Shown: positions 1-6,791, counted from the stretch's first letter. The stretch: 10,564 nt of DNA from JAAYEL01 sp964344625 (GCA_964344625.1 CAYFNZ010000034.1:1-10564), one strand, 5' to 3'. Notes: generated by a model not told the origin, from the letters alone. Made by a program: numbers and translations.

Positions 1-10
1 CTTCATTATT

Positions 11-37
11 TTAGCACTCGAATAGAAAGAGTGCTAA
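11..37. promoter_or_regulatory. CIRCE operator 1 (perfect), upstream of the promoter
   Basis: A perfect 9-bp inverted repeat, TTAGCACTC at 11-19 and GAGTGCTAA at 29-37, separated by 9 bases. This matches the known CIRCE consensus (TTAGCACTC-N9-GAGTGCTAA), the binding site of the heat-shock repressor HrcA, whose gene begins about 100 bases downstream. The site lies 7 bases upstream of the -35 box, whereas CIRCE is most often at or downstream of the transcription start. Only 10 bases precede it in the window, so it could also serve a promoter lying further upstream that cannot be seen here. Confidence 0.95.
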
Positions 38-44
38 AAAGTCC

Positions 45-73
45 TTGACAAGTTAGCGAACATGGTTTATCAT
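45..73 (+). promoter_or_regulatory. Sigma-A-type promoter of the hrcA-grpE-dnaK operon
   Basis: A consensus -35 TTGACA at 45-50 and a -10 TATCAT at 68-73 (5 of 6 matches) are separated by 17 bases. The predicted transcription start is near 79-81, which coincides with the left edge of CIRCE operator 2. The promoter is therefore bracketed by HrcA operators. A housekeeping promoter controlled by CIRCE repression fits class I heat-shock regulation as known in Bacillus and relatives. Confidence 0.85.
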
Positions 74-77
74 AGTA

Positions 78-104
78 TTAGCAGTTAAGGAACACGAGTG
101 CTAA
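78..104. promoter_or_regulatory. CIRCE operator 2 (imperfect left arm), at the transcription start
   Basis: The right arm GAGTGCTAA at 96-104 is perfect. Nine bases upstream of it lies TTAGCAGTT at 78-86, which matches 7 of 9 positions of the consensus left arm. The N9 spacing is exactly that of CIRCE. The site starts at the predicted +1, the classical place for HrcA to block RNA polymerase, and would also lie in the 5' leader of the mRNA. The degenerate left arm suggests weaker binding than operator 1. That last point is inference. Confidence 0.85.
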
Positions 105-116
105 TATGAGTGCTAA
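96..116 (+). repeat. Tandem CIRCE right half-sites (12-bp period)
   Basis: The half-site GAGTGCTAA occurs at 96-104 (the right arm of operator 2) and again at 108-116, in the same orientation with a TAT spacer, a 12-bp period. The second copy has no recognisable TTAGCACTC partner at the N9 distance. It lies 8 bases before the hrcA ribosome binding site (124-130). It may be a remnant of a duplicated operator or an extra HrcA contact point. Confidence 0.8.
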
Positions 117-134
117 GTAAAGAAAGGAGGCAGC

Positions 135-1142
135 ATGGACGATAGAAAGCTTAAGATATTAAATTCCATAATCAAGTCTTATACGGAATCTAAAGAGCCA
201 GTTGGTTCTAGGACCTTGTCTAAGAATGAAGATATTGGTGTGAGTGCTGCCACTATTAGAAATGAGATGAGCGACTTAGAGGATTTAGGATATCTGGTAA
301 AGGTTCATAGTTCATCTGGCAGGGTTCCATCTGATAGGGGTTATCGACTTTATGTGAATGCCCTTTTATCTGACAAGGTTCCATTTAGGATGTCAAGAAA
401 TGAGCTTTTTGATACGAGTAGCCTTGATAAGTCGCATGAATTTGACTCGATAATGTCTAATGCGACCAAGATATTATCTGCTATTACAAATTACACTGCA
501 ATGGCGATAATGCCTGAGACTGATGACTTGCTTTTGAAATATATAAATGTAGTTATGCTCGGGCCTAAGGACCTGGCAATCTTCTATATATATAGTTCAA
601 AGTCTGTAAAGCATGATGTTATCAGACTGCATAGTCCGATTAATATGGAAAATGTTAATTTGATTAATAGCATTTTGAATGCAGCTTTAATTAATTTAAG
701 TCCGAAAGAAATTTTGGACAAGCTTGATTCAAACATGTTCAGGGTTCTTAGGAGTCAAAATTCATATTTGGATTTTTTACTTCCTCATATAGAGGCGGAA
801 GTAGCTAGGATGGCTAAAGACTATATTATTTATGAAGGTCTTGGCAATATCTATAGGTACAATGACTTGGATATAGATCAAAATAGGAAGTTGATTGATT
901 TTATCCAAGATGAGGATCCTTTAATTGATGTGCTTAACAAGGGACAAGAAGATTTACAAATCCTAATAGGTGAGGAGATAGGGATTGAAGAGTTTAAGGA
1001 CTTTTCAATAATATCTATGACCTTTAGGAATAAAAAAGGACTAGAAGGTAAGCTTGCCGTAATAGGGCCTATGGCCATGGAATATGATAAAGTCATATCG
1101 GATTTACTAATAGTAATTAGATACATTAATGGCAGCATATAG
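135..1142 (+). CDS. hrcA: Heat-inducible transcription repressor HrcA
   Basis: HrcA binds CIRCE operators as a dimer and represses the groE and dnaK heat-shock operons; GroEL keeps it active in the known systems. The protein has 335 residues, a usual length for the family. Residues 1-75 form the winged-helix DNA-binding region, with the family-typical SAATIRNEMSDLEDLGYL around 37-54 and SSSGRVPSDRGYRLYV around 59-74. The rest is the GAF-like dimerisation region. The start at 135 follows a near-perfect Shine-Dalgarno AAGGAGG (124-130) with 4 spacer bases. It is the first gene of the operon, preceded by two CIRCE sites, so it represses itself. grpE begins 19 bases after its TAG stop. I see no missing key segments. 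Confidence 0.97.
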   Translation: MDDRKLKILNSIIKSYTESKEPVGSRTLSKNEDIGVSAATIRNEMSDLEDLGYLVKVHSSSGRVPSDRGYRLYVNALLSDKVPFRMSRNELFDTSSLDKSHEFDSIMSNATKILSAITNYTAMAIMPETDDLLLKYINVVMLGPKDLAIFYIYSSKSVKHDVIRLHSPINMENVNLINSILNAALINLSPKEILDKLDSNMFRVLRSQNSYLDFLLPHIEAEVARMAKDYIIYEGLGNIYRYNDLDIDQNRKLIDFIQDEDPLIDVLNKGQEDLQILIGEEIGIEEFKDFSIISMTFRNKKGLEGKLAVIGPMAMEYDKVISDLLIVIRYINGSI

Positions 1143-1161
1143 AAAGGTATAGGGGCTAGAT

Positions 1162-1734
1162 ATGGATAAGATGAAAAAAGATGATGTTGAGAAAAAAGTA
1201 GAAAATTTGGAAGAGGAAAAGTTGGAGACTGACCAAGAACTTAATAAAGATGAGAACTTGGAAGAAAAGGTTGAAAATCCTGAAGAAAAAGTAGAAGAGG
1301 CGGATAAGGCTGACGATTCAGCTGACGAAGCTTTGAAGACTACACTTGCAAGGCTGCAAGCGGATTTTCAAAACTATAGGAATAGGACTGAGAAGGAAAA
1401 AACATCAGTTTATGCCTATGCAAATGAAAAGCTAGTTTTGAAACTTCTTCCTGTTATAGATAATTTGGAAAGAGCGATTGCTTCAGAAAAGGAACAAGAT
1501 GCCTTTTATGATGGCGTTAAGATGATATATGACGAATTGATGAAGGTTTTGAATAACGAAGGGGTAGTTAGATTTGATCCGGTTGGAGAAAAATTCGACC
1601 CTAATTTCCATCAAGCGATTTTCATGGAAGAAAGTGATGAGATGGAATCAGAACACATCTTGGAGACATTTCAAGTAGGATATATGATAAAAGACAAGGT
1701 CATAAGACCTGCGATGGTTAAAGTTAGTAAATAA
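1162..1734 (+). CDS. grpE: GrpE, nucleotide exchange factor for DnaK
   Basis: GrpE is a cytoplasmic dimer that opens the DnaK nucleotide-binding cleft to release ADP, resetting the chaperone cycle. The protein has 190 residues. Residues 1-58 are a very acidic, Glu/Lys-rich low-complexity leader with repeated EEKVE-like units. Residues 60-130 form the long coiled-coil helix, with LQADFQNYRNR near 65-75 and LLPVIDNLERAI near 95-106. The C-terminal beta domain carries KFDPNFHQAIF (144-154) and the family signature ending in VIRPAMVKVSK (180-190). The start at 1162 follows AGGGG at 1151-1155 with 6 bases of spacing. A second ATG at 1171 is too far from that site. It lies 19 bases after hrcA and 28 before dnaK, clearly in one operon. 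Confidence 0.97.
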   Translation: MDKMKKDDVEKKVENLEEEKLETDQELNKDENLEEKVENPEEKVEEADKADDSADEALKTTLARLQADFQNYRNRTEKEKTSVYAYANEKLVLKLLPVIDNLERAIASEKEQDAFYDGVKMIYDELMKVLNNEGVVRFDPVGEKFDPNFHQAIFMEESDEMESEHILETFQVGYMIKDKVIRPAMVKVSK

Positions 1735-1762
1735 TTGAAATTTAGTTTGGGAGGATTTAATT

Positions 1763-3589
1763 ATGGGAAAAATTATAGGAATTGACTTAGGTACAACAAA
1801 CTCAGCAGTATCAGTAATGGAAGGTGGCCAAGCTACAATCATTACAAACGCAGAAGGCGATAGAACTACACCTTCAGTAGTAGCATTTACAAAGGATGGG
1901 GAAAGATTAGTTGGTTTAACTGCAAAAAGACAAGCTATCATGAACCCAGATAAGACTATTTCTTCTATTAAGAGGGAAATGGGTACAGACTACAAGGTTA
2001 CAGTAGATGGCAAGGATTATTCACCGGAAGAAATATCAGCTATGATTCTTCAAAAATTAAAGACAGATGCTGAAAAATATTTGGGAGAAACAGTTACAGA
2101 AGCCGTAATTACAGTTCCTGCATACTTTACAAATGAACAAAGACAAGCGACAAAAGACGCTGGTAGAATAGCTGGTTTGGATGTAAAGAGAATCATAAAC
2201 GAACCAACAGCTGCAGCTTTATCATATGGTATGGAAAAAGAAAATAATGACATCAAGATTATGGTATTTGACCTTGGTGGTGGTACATTTGACGTATCAA
2301 TACTTGAAGTTGCTGATGGCGTTGTTGACGTATTGGCTACAAGGGGTAACAACAGACTTGGTGGGGATGACTTCGATGAAAGACTTATGAACTACATCGC
2401 CCAAGAATTTAAGAAGGAAAATGGTATTGACTTACTTCAAGACCCTACTTCAGCACAAAGATTGAAGGACGCTGCAGAAAAGGCTAAGAAGGAACTTTCA
2501 AGCTCAATGTCTACAAATATAAACCTACCATTTATCACAGCTATAAATGGCGTACCAGCTCACTTGAACTTGGATATTACTAGATCAAAGTTTGAAGAAT
2601 TAATTTCAGACCTTGTAGATAAGACTCTAGAACCAGTTAAGGAAGCTATGAAGGATGCTGGCGTTTCAAACTCAGATATTGACAAGGTATTGTTAGTAGG
2701 TGGATCTACAAGAGTTCCAGCTGTTCAAGAAGCTGTTAAGAGACTTATTGGCAAGGAACCACAAAAGGATATTAACCCAGATGAATCAGTATCATTAGGT
2801 GCTGCAATTCAAGGTGGTATCTTGTCTGGTGAAGTTAAAGACTTATTGTTACTAGACGTAACTCCACTTTCATTAGGTCTTGAAACTCTTGGTGGTGTAA
2901 CAACTGTATTAATCGAAAGAAATACAACTATACCTACTAAGAAGTCACAAGTATTTACAACTGCCGCTGATGGACAAACAGCTGTAGATATCCACGTTCT
3001 TCAAGGTGAAAGAAAGATGGCTGCTGACAATACTACTTTGGGTAGATTCCAATTGTCAGGAATTCCAACTGCTCCAAGAGGAGTACCACAAATAGAAGTT
3101 ACATTTGACATAGATGCTAACGGTATCGTTAATGTATCTGCTAAGGACTTAGGAACAGGTAAGGAACAAAAGATTACTATTACAGCTTCTGCTAACTTGA
3201 CTGAAGAAGAAATCGAAAAGAGAGTAAAGGATGCTCAAGCTTACGCTGAAGAAGATAAGAAGAAGGCTGAATTGATAGAAACTAGAAACCAAGGTGAATC
3301 AATTGCTTACCAAGTTGATAAGACCCTTAAGGATTTAGGCGACAAGATTTCTGCAGATGAAAAATCAGCTATCACTGCTAAGAATGATTCATTAAAATCA
3401 GTTCTACAATCTGACAATGTTGCTGAAATCAAGTCTAAGATTGAAGAATTAACTCAAGAATTAAATAAGATGAGTGAAAAACTTTATTCACAAGCTGGTC
3501 CTCAAGATCCACAAGCAGGTGCTAAGGCTGACGATGATGTCGTAGAAGCTGACTACGAAGTAATCGATGACGAAGACGAAAATAAATAA
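1763..3589 (+). CDS. dnaK: Chaperone protein DnaK (Hsp70)
   Basis: This is the ATP-driven Hsp70 chaperone that binds exposed hydrophobic segments, working with DnaJ and GrpE in the cytoplasm. It has 608 residues, the usual length for Gram-positive DnaK. The N-terminal ATPase domain (1-358) shows the phosphate-binding IDLGTTNS (7-14), VFDLGGGTFDVSIL (168-181) and VLLVGGSTRVP (309-319). The hydrophobic linker DLLLLDV (360-366) leads to the beta-sandwich substrate domain (to about 480), then the helical lid and an acidic tail. The start at 1763 follows GGGAGG (1749-1754) with 8 bases of spacing. Arginine codons are mostly AGA and glutamate mostly GAA, while neighbours use many AGG and GAG, which suggests selection for high expression. 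A long hairpin follows its stop. Confidence 0.98.
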   Translation: MGKIIGIDLGTTNSAVSVMEGGQATIITNAEGDRTTPSVVAFTKDGERLVGLTAKRQAIMNPDKTISSIKREMGTDYKVTVDGKDYSPEEISAMILQKLKTDAEKYLGETVTEAVITVPAYFTNEQRQATKDAGRIAGLDVKRIINEPTAAALSYGMEKENNDIKIMVFDLGGGTFDVSILEVADGVVDVLATRGNNRLGGDDFDERLMNYIAQEFKKENGIDLLQDPTSAQRLKDAAEKAKKELSSSMSTNINLPFITAINGVPAHLNLDITRSKFEELISDLVDKTLEPVKEAMKDAGVSNSDIDKVLLVGGSTRVPAVQEAVKRLIGKEPQKDINPDESVSLGAAIQGGILSGEVKDLLLLDVTPLSLGLETLGGVTTVLIERNTTIPTKKSQVFTTAADGQTAVDIHVLQGERKMAADNTTLGRFQLSGIPTAPRGVPQIEVTFDIDANGIVNVSAKDLGTGKEQKITITASANLTEEEIEKRVKDAQAYAEEDKKKAELIETRNQGESIAYQVDKTLKDLGDKISADEKSAITAKNDSLKSVLQSDNVAEIKSKIEELTQELNKMSEKLYSQAGPQDPQAGAKADDDVVEADYEVIDDEDENK

Positions 3590-3604
3590 TTTAACTTGTT
3601 ATTA

Positions 3605-3639
3605 GATGAGGCCACTAAGAGTGTCTTAGTGGCTTCATT
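3605..3639 (+). terminator. Hairpin between dnaK and dnaJ (attenuating terminator or 3'-end stabiliser)
   Basis: GCCACTAAGA (3611-3620) and TCTTAGTGGC (3624-3633) form a perfect 10-bp stem with a GTG loop. The stem can extend 6 more pairs down to 3605/3639, counting two G-U pairs. The sequence after it is only moderately T-rich (CTTTATGTTTAATTT), so termination is probably partial. It could reduce read-through into dnaJ or protect the 3' end of dnaK mRNA. Its descending arm overlaps the -35 region of the dnaJ promoter. Confidence 0.75.
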
Positions 3640-3662
3640 CTTTATGTTTAATTTGCTATAAT
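3634..3662 (+). promoter_or_regulatory. Extended -10 promoter for dnaJ
   Basis: A perfect TATAAT at 3657-3662 is preceded by TGC (3654-3656), an extended -10 element. The hexamer 17 bases upstream, TTCATT (3634-3639), is a poor -35, as is common for extended -10 promoters. The predicted start is near 3669. No CIRCE sequence is present, so this promoter should give dnaJ some HrcA-independent expression. Confidence 0.65.
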
Positions 3663-3681
3663 AGAAAAGTTAGATTTTTAT

Positions 3682-3686
3682 AAAGG
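3682..3686 (+). promoter_or_regulatory. dnaJ ribosome binding site that decides the start
   Basis: AAAGG at 3682-3686 lies 9 bases before ATG 3696. The in-frame TTG at 3687 and GTG at 3690 touch it or lie only 3 bases away, too close for normal initiation. ATG 3696 is therefore the preferred start. Confidence 0.6.
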
Positions 3687-3695
3687 TTGGTGAAT

Positions 3696-4823
3696 ATGAG
3701 AGATCCATATGAGGTTCTTGGCGTTGGTAAAGACGTCACAGAACAAGAATTAAAAAGTGCATATAGAAGGCTTGCTAAAAAATACCATCCGGACCTAAAT
3801 TCTGGAGATGAAGAAGCGGCTGAACAATTAAAGGAAGTCAATGAAGCATTTTCCATATTATCAGACCCTGATAAGAGGGCAAGATACGACAGGTTTGGGG
3901 CTGCTGCCTTTGAAAATGGTGGCGGGGGCTATTCTGGAGCTGATATGGGAGACATTTTCTCTGACTTATTTGGAGACCTATTTGGCGGCGGAGGCTTTAG
4001 CTATAGGCAACAAAGGCATGATCCTAATGCTAAACAAAGAGGGTCCGACCTAGAGATGACCATAAGGGTTTCTTTTAAGGAGGCAGTTTTTGGGGCCGAA
4101 AAAGAAATTTCTTATAGGAGAAGGGAAAATTGCCATACTTGTGGTGGTAGCGGGGCTAAAGATGGCCATAGTAGGGAAACTTGTGACATGTGTGACGGCT
4201 CAGGTAGCGTAACTAGGACGTCACAAACTCCATTTGGCATGTTTAGGTCCCAAGAAACATGTCCTAAGTGCCATGGGTCAGGTACTATAATTAAGGAAAA
4301 ATGCGAAACTTGTCACGGTCAAGGTTTTGAAACAAAGACAGTTAAGCTTAAGGTTAAGATTCCGGAAGGAATCATGAATGGCCAAGCCATTACTATTAGG
4401 GGCAAGGGCAATGAAGGGGCCAATGGTGGTCCTGCTGGCGACTTGTACTTGATAATTTATGTTGAAGAACATGAAGTATTTAAGAGAATAGGTAATGATG
4501 TCTACTATGAACTTCCTATAAGTTTGATAACTGCAACGCTTGGAAATAAGATTGAGATTCCTGTCTTAGATGGAACCATGGAATATGAAATCCCACAAGG
4601 TACCCAACCAGGAACTAGGTTTAGGGTTAAGGGCAAGGGAATTAAGGACCCTAGGACTGGCATAAAGGGAGACCTTTACTTTGATGCCAAGGTTGTGATT
4701 CCAAAGAAATTAAATGACAAGGAACGTGAAAAGTTTGAGGAATTTGCCGAGATAAGTGGCGAGCATATCAAAGAACCTATGAAAAAAGGCTTCTTTGATA
4801 AGTTAAAAGATATATTTGAATAA
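3696..4823 (+). CDS. dnaJ: Chaperone protein DnaJ (Hsp40, type I)
   Basis: DnaJ is the cytoplasmic co-chaperone that delivers unfolded clients to DnaK and stimulates its ATPase. The protein has 375 residues from ATG 3696, the normal length; upstream in-frame TTG/GTG codons would add three residues but fit the ribosome binding site badly. The J domain occupies about 1-67, with the essential HPD at 31-33. A Gly/Phe-rich segment follows (about 74-105), with DIFSDLF near 86-92. Four CxxCxGxG zinc motifs have cysteine pairs at 146/149, 163/166, 189/192 and 203/206, all intact. The C-terminal substrate-binding domains complete a type I DnaJ. It follows dnaK by 106 bases that contain a hairpin and a private promoter, so it is only partly coupled to the operon. 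A strong terminator follows. The prmA gene, often next in other Firmicutes, is absent. Confidence 0.97.
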   Translation: MRDPYEVLGVGKDVTEQELKSAYRRLAKKYHPDLNSGDEEAAEQLKEVNEAFSILSDPDKRARYDRFGAAAFENGGGGYSGADMGDIFSDLFGDLFGGGGFSYRQQRHDPNAKQRGSDLEMTIRVSFKEAVFGAEKEISYRRRENCHTCGGSGAKDGHSRETCDMCDGSGSVTRTSQTPFGMFRSQETCPKCHGSGTIIKEKCETCHGQGFETKTVKLKVKIPEGIMNGQAITIRGKGNEGANGGPAGDLYLIIYVEEHEVFKRIGNDVYYELPISLITATLGNKIEIPVLDGTMEYEIPQGTQPGTRFRVKGKGIKDPRTGIKGDLYFDAKVVIPKKLNDKEREKFEEFAEISGEHIKEPMKKGFFDKLKDIFE

Positions 4824-4851
4824 GATTGGGGTTATGAAAAGTCCCAAATTG

Positions 4852-4886
4852 AAAAAGACGAGAAGGTAAAAATTCTCGTCTTTTTT
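4852..4886. terminator. Bidirectional rho-independent terminator between dnaJ and the MutS-like gene
   Basis: AAAAAGACGAGAA (4852-4864) and TTCTCGTCTTTTT (4873-4885) form a 13-bp stem with an 8-base loop, followed by a T run to 4886. The A run on the left side is a T run when read on the - strand, so the element can stop transcription from both convergent genes. It lies 29 bases after the dnaJ stop and 43 bases beyond the stop of the - strand gene. Confidence 0.9.
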
Positions 4887-4928
4887 AGGTTCGCTAACAC
4901 TATTTGACAAAGATCCCTTTTTAATGCT

Positions 4929-6605
4929 TTATGTCCAGGATTCTTCTTTTTCAAATTTTTCTGTCCTTGCCGTAGCCTCTTTTATGATAGCTTCTGGGAA
5001 GTTCATGTGGTCAAGAAGCTTGATGGCATTTTTGCTGTTTGATGGTCCTTGGTGGAGCTTGTAGTCAAATGTGATACCATTTTTGTCATCGACATTTTCC
5101 CTAAAGTGGATGTTTTCAACCCTGCCATCAAATATTTTTGTAAGCTCAATATCGTGACTGGCTATAAAGGTAAGCTCCTTATTTTCAATCATGTGGCTAA
5201 TAATTGCAGAAGAAGCTGCAATTCTTTCTATGGTGTTAGTACCCTTAAGGATTTCATCTATAAAGTAGTAGTCACCAGGTTTTTTAGCCATATTGTCAAT
5301 AATCCTTTTTAGGGACTTGATTTCAGCTATAAAATAGCTGTCGCCTTCTATGACATTGTCCTTGATAGCCATGGAAGTAAGGATATTACCCTTTTTCATG
5401 GAAAATGCCTTCGCATGACACAAATATATGGTTTGGGCAAGGATTGCATTTATGGCAACACTTTTTACATAGGTTGATTTTCCTGAGGCATTGGACCCTG
5501 TCACTAGGGTGATGTTTGACCAAGCTAGGTCATTGGCCACCGGTCTTGAAAGTAGGGGGTGGTAGATTTCTTTTGCCCTTATTTCATGTTGGTCAGTAAA
5601 TTTTGGCTTAACCATGTAGTTTGCTGCCAGCTTGTAATTTAGGATAACAATGGCTGCCTCAAGGTCTCCCAGCATTTTCCAAAGCTTAAGGAGGTCTGCT
5701 TTTCTATCTTCGATTATATTGATAGATCTTGCGAAGGTGATAAATGAAATCCTAAATATGGCGTTTAGTACGTAATTAAGTAGGGCGAAGCTTGTTTTTG
5801 CTTCTGAAAAGCCTAAAAAGGAAAATTTGCCTAGACTTTGTACTGGCTTAAAGGCCTCTTCAAGGTCTTTTTCAATTGGAAGGTCGTATCTTAAGACCTT
5901 CTTTCCATGATGAATGCATGATGTTAGGTAGTTGGCCATCTTGTAGTCATTTTCAAGGCCTTGTCTCATCTTATTGGTGTAGGCCAAGTTGTAGGTAACA
6001 ACTGCGACTAGGACTAATAGAGGAGATGGACCTAGGAACATGAGCTTTTTTAGGCTATATTGAATGACTATCAGGATTATTGACACTAGGGGGATTAGGC
6101 CGAACAGGATGTGCAGGCCTGTCTTATAGAGTCTTTTGTCCTTTTTCTTTCTAATGAAGTCTAAAACCCCGTTGTCATCTAGCCTTCCTATATTAGAAAA
6201 TATGTACTGGATGGCCTCCCTGTCTTGGGGGTGCTGATCAAAATGGCTGATTAGTTTTTCTAGGTAGGCTTGGTCATTTTCGTTGGCATCTGTTATTCTC
6301 AGCCTCCTATAAAGGGCCTCAGCTCCTATGCTTGAACGGCTTGTATTCATCTTGTTAAAAACCTCCATCATATCTAGGTCATTCCATGTGATGTCATCGA
6401 TGGTGTTTTTTGAAGGTTTTAGCTTGATGTAGGACCTGTAGGCGGATTTTAAGAATTTTTCAGGGTATTTCTTTTTGGTAGGGCTGGGATTTTTACCCCA
6501 GGATGACCTGATTTCGTCTAGGGTCTTGTTTTTTATGCTTACTGAAATTAAAAAGTTGATTATAAAAAAAGCTGCAACTATTATTACAAAAGATATCTTA
6601 TCCAT
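4929..6605 (-). CDS. Membrane-anchored MutS-family ATPase (non-canonical MutS homologue)
   Basis: The protein has 558 residues and ends in a MutS-type (domain V) ATPase. The Walker A motif is TGSNASGKST (369-378), the Walker B motif YYFIDE (446-451) is followed by LKGTN, and FIASHD (480-485) matches the family's T/S-x-x-H-D switch. The alpha-helical MutS core is recognisable from about 210 to 350. A hydrophobic N-terminal helix (5-23) and two more hydrophobic segments (about 163-182 and 189-208) predict an integral membrane protein. The mismatch-recognition domain I with its Phe-x-Glu motif is absent, as is any MutS2-type Smr nuclease domain. Substrate and partners are unknown; it probably couples ATP hydrolysis to a membrane-linked DNA or other task. 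The start follows GAGGAGG (6616-6610) by 4 bases. It is monocistronic, convergent with dnaJ and divergent from the two-component operon. Confidence 0.85.
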   Translation of the reverse strand: MDKISFVIIVAAFFIINFLISVSIKNKTLDEIRSSWGKNPSPTKKKYPEKFLKSAYRSYIKLKPSKNTIDDITWNDLDMMEVFNKMNTSRSSIGAEALYRRLRITDANENDQAYLEKLISHFDQHPQDREAIQYIFSNIGRLDDNGVLDFIRKKKDKRLYKTGLHILFGLIPLVSIILIVIQYSLKKLMFLGPSPLLVLVAVVTYNLAYTNKMRQGLENDYKMANYLTSCIHHGKKVLRYDLPIEKDLEEAFKPVQSLGKFSFLGFSEAKTSFALLNYVLNAIFRISFITFARSINIIEDRKADLLKLWKMLGDLEAAIVILNYKLAANYMVKPKFTDQHEIRAKEIYHPLLSRPVANDLAWSNITLVTGSNASGKSTYVKSVAINAILAQTIYLCHAKAFSMKKGNILTSMAIKDNVIEGDSYFIAEIKSLKRIIDNMAKKPGDYYFIDEILKGTNTIERIAASSAIISHMIENKELTFIASHDIELTKIFDGRVENIHFRENVDDKNGITFDYKLHQGPSNSKNAIKLLDHMNFPEAIIKEATARTEKFEKEESWT

Positions 6606-6631
6606 TTTTCCTCCTCGTATGTATAGAAAAT

Positions 6632-6637
6632 ATTATA
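6632..6637 (-). promoter_or_regulatory. Possible -10 box for the MutS-like gene
   Basis: Read on the - strand, TATAAT occurs at 6637-6632, about 27 bases before the start codon, and a TGG lies just upstream of the overlapping TATATAAT. No good -35 is seen at 16-18 bases. In such AT-rich DNA a TATAAT alone is weak evidence. Confidence 0.4.
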
Positions 6638-6667
6638 TACCATATAAAGTTTGAATAAAAATCTTGT

Positions 6668-6696
6668 TTGGACTTTAATAAAACTTCCTATTTAAT
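6668..6696 (+). promoter_or_regulatory. Possible promoter for the two-component/carboxypeptidase operon
   Basis: TTGGAC (6668-6673) and TTTAAT (6691-6696, 5 of 6 matches to TATAAT) are 17 bases apart in the 186-bp divergent intergenic region. The -35 matches only in its TTG, so this is the best candidate rather than a firm call. It would give a 5' leader of nearly 90 bases. An alternative is TTGTAA (6730-6735) with TGTAAA (6753-6758), also 17 bases apart. Confidence 0.35.
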
Positions 6697-6729
6697 GATA
6701 TTATTTAGATATATAAGAATTTAGAAAAT

Positions 6730-6757
6730 TTGTAATAATTTCTTAGAGGGCTTGTAA
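6730..6757 (+). repeat. Direct TTGTAA repeat upstream of the response regulator
   Basis: TTGTAA occurs at 6730-6735 and 6752-6757, start to start 22 bases, about two helical turns. OmpR/PhoB-type regulators bind direct repeats spaced by helical turns, so this could be an autoregulatory site for the regulator encoded just downstream. The repeat is short and AT-rich, so chance is quite possible. Confidence 0.25.
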
Positions 6758-6791
6758 AAGCTACCTAGTAATATAAGGGTGGAGGAAAGAG

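Noticed and set aside
52..61. GTTAGCGAAC at 52-61 recurs inverted at 4889-4898, and each copy lies near a TTGACA.
   Set aside because: In a 10.5-kb window roughly a hundred 10-mer matches on either strand are expected by chance. The flanks do not match further, so this is not evidence of a repeat family.
3841..4053. A 70-codon open frame inside dnaJ in another + frame, and similar short frames on the opposite strand of hrcA, grpE, dnaK, dnaJ, the regulator and the kinase.
   Set aside because: All lie wholly or mostly within strongly supported genes, lack good ribosome binding sites and show no recognisable protein features; they are shadows of the real genes.
4826..4847. A second small hairpin (TTGGG with CCCAA) just before the main terminator after dnaJ.
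   Set aside because: Only 5 pairs with a long loop and no T run; not separable from background.
4904..4933. TTGACA at 4904-4909 on the + strand, as a possible promoter antisense to the MutS-like gene.
   Set aside because: The hexamer 18 bases downstream, TTTATG, is poor and there is no open reading frame or structured RNA after it.
4929..6605. The - strand MutS-like gene as canonical mismatch-repair mutS or mutS2.
   Set aside because: At 558 residues it is too short, has membrane segments, and lacks domain I and the Smr domain.
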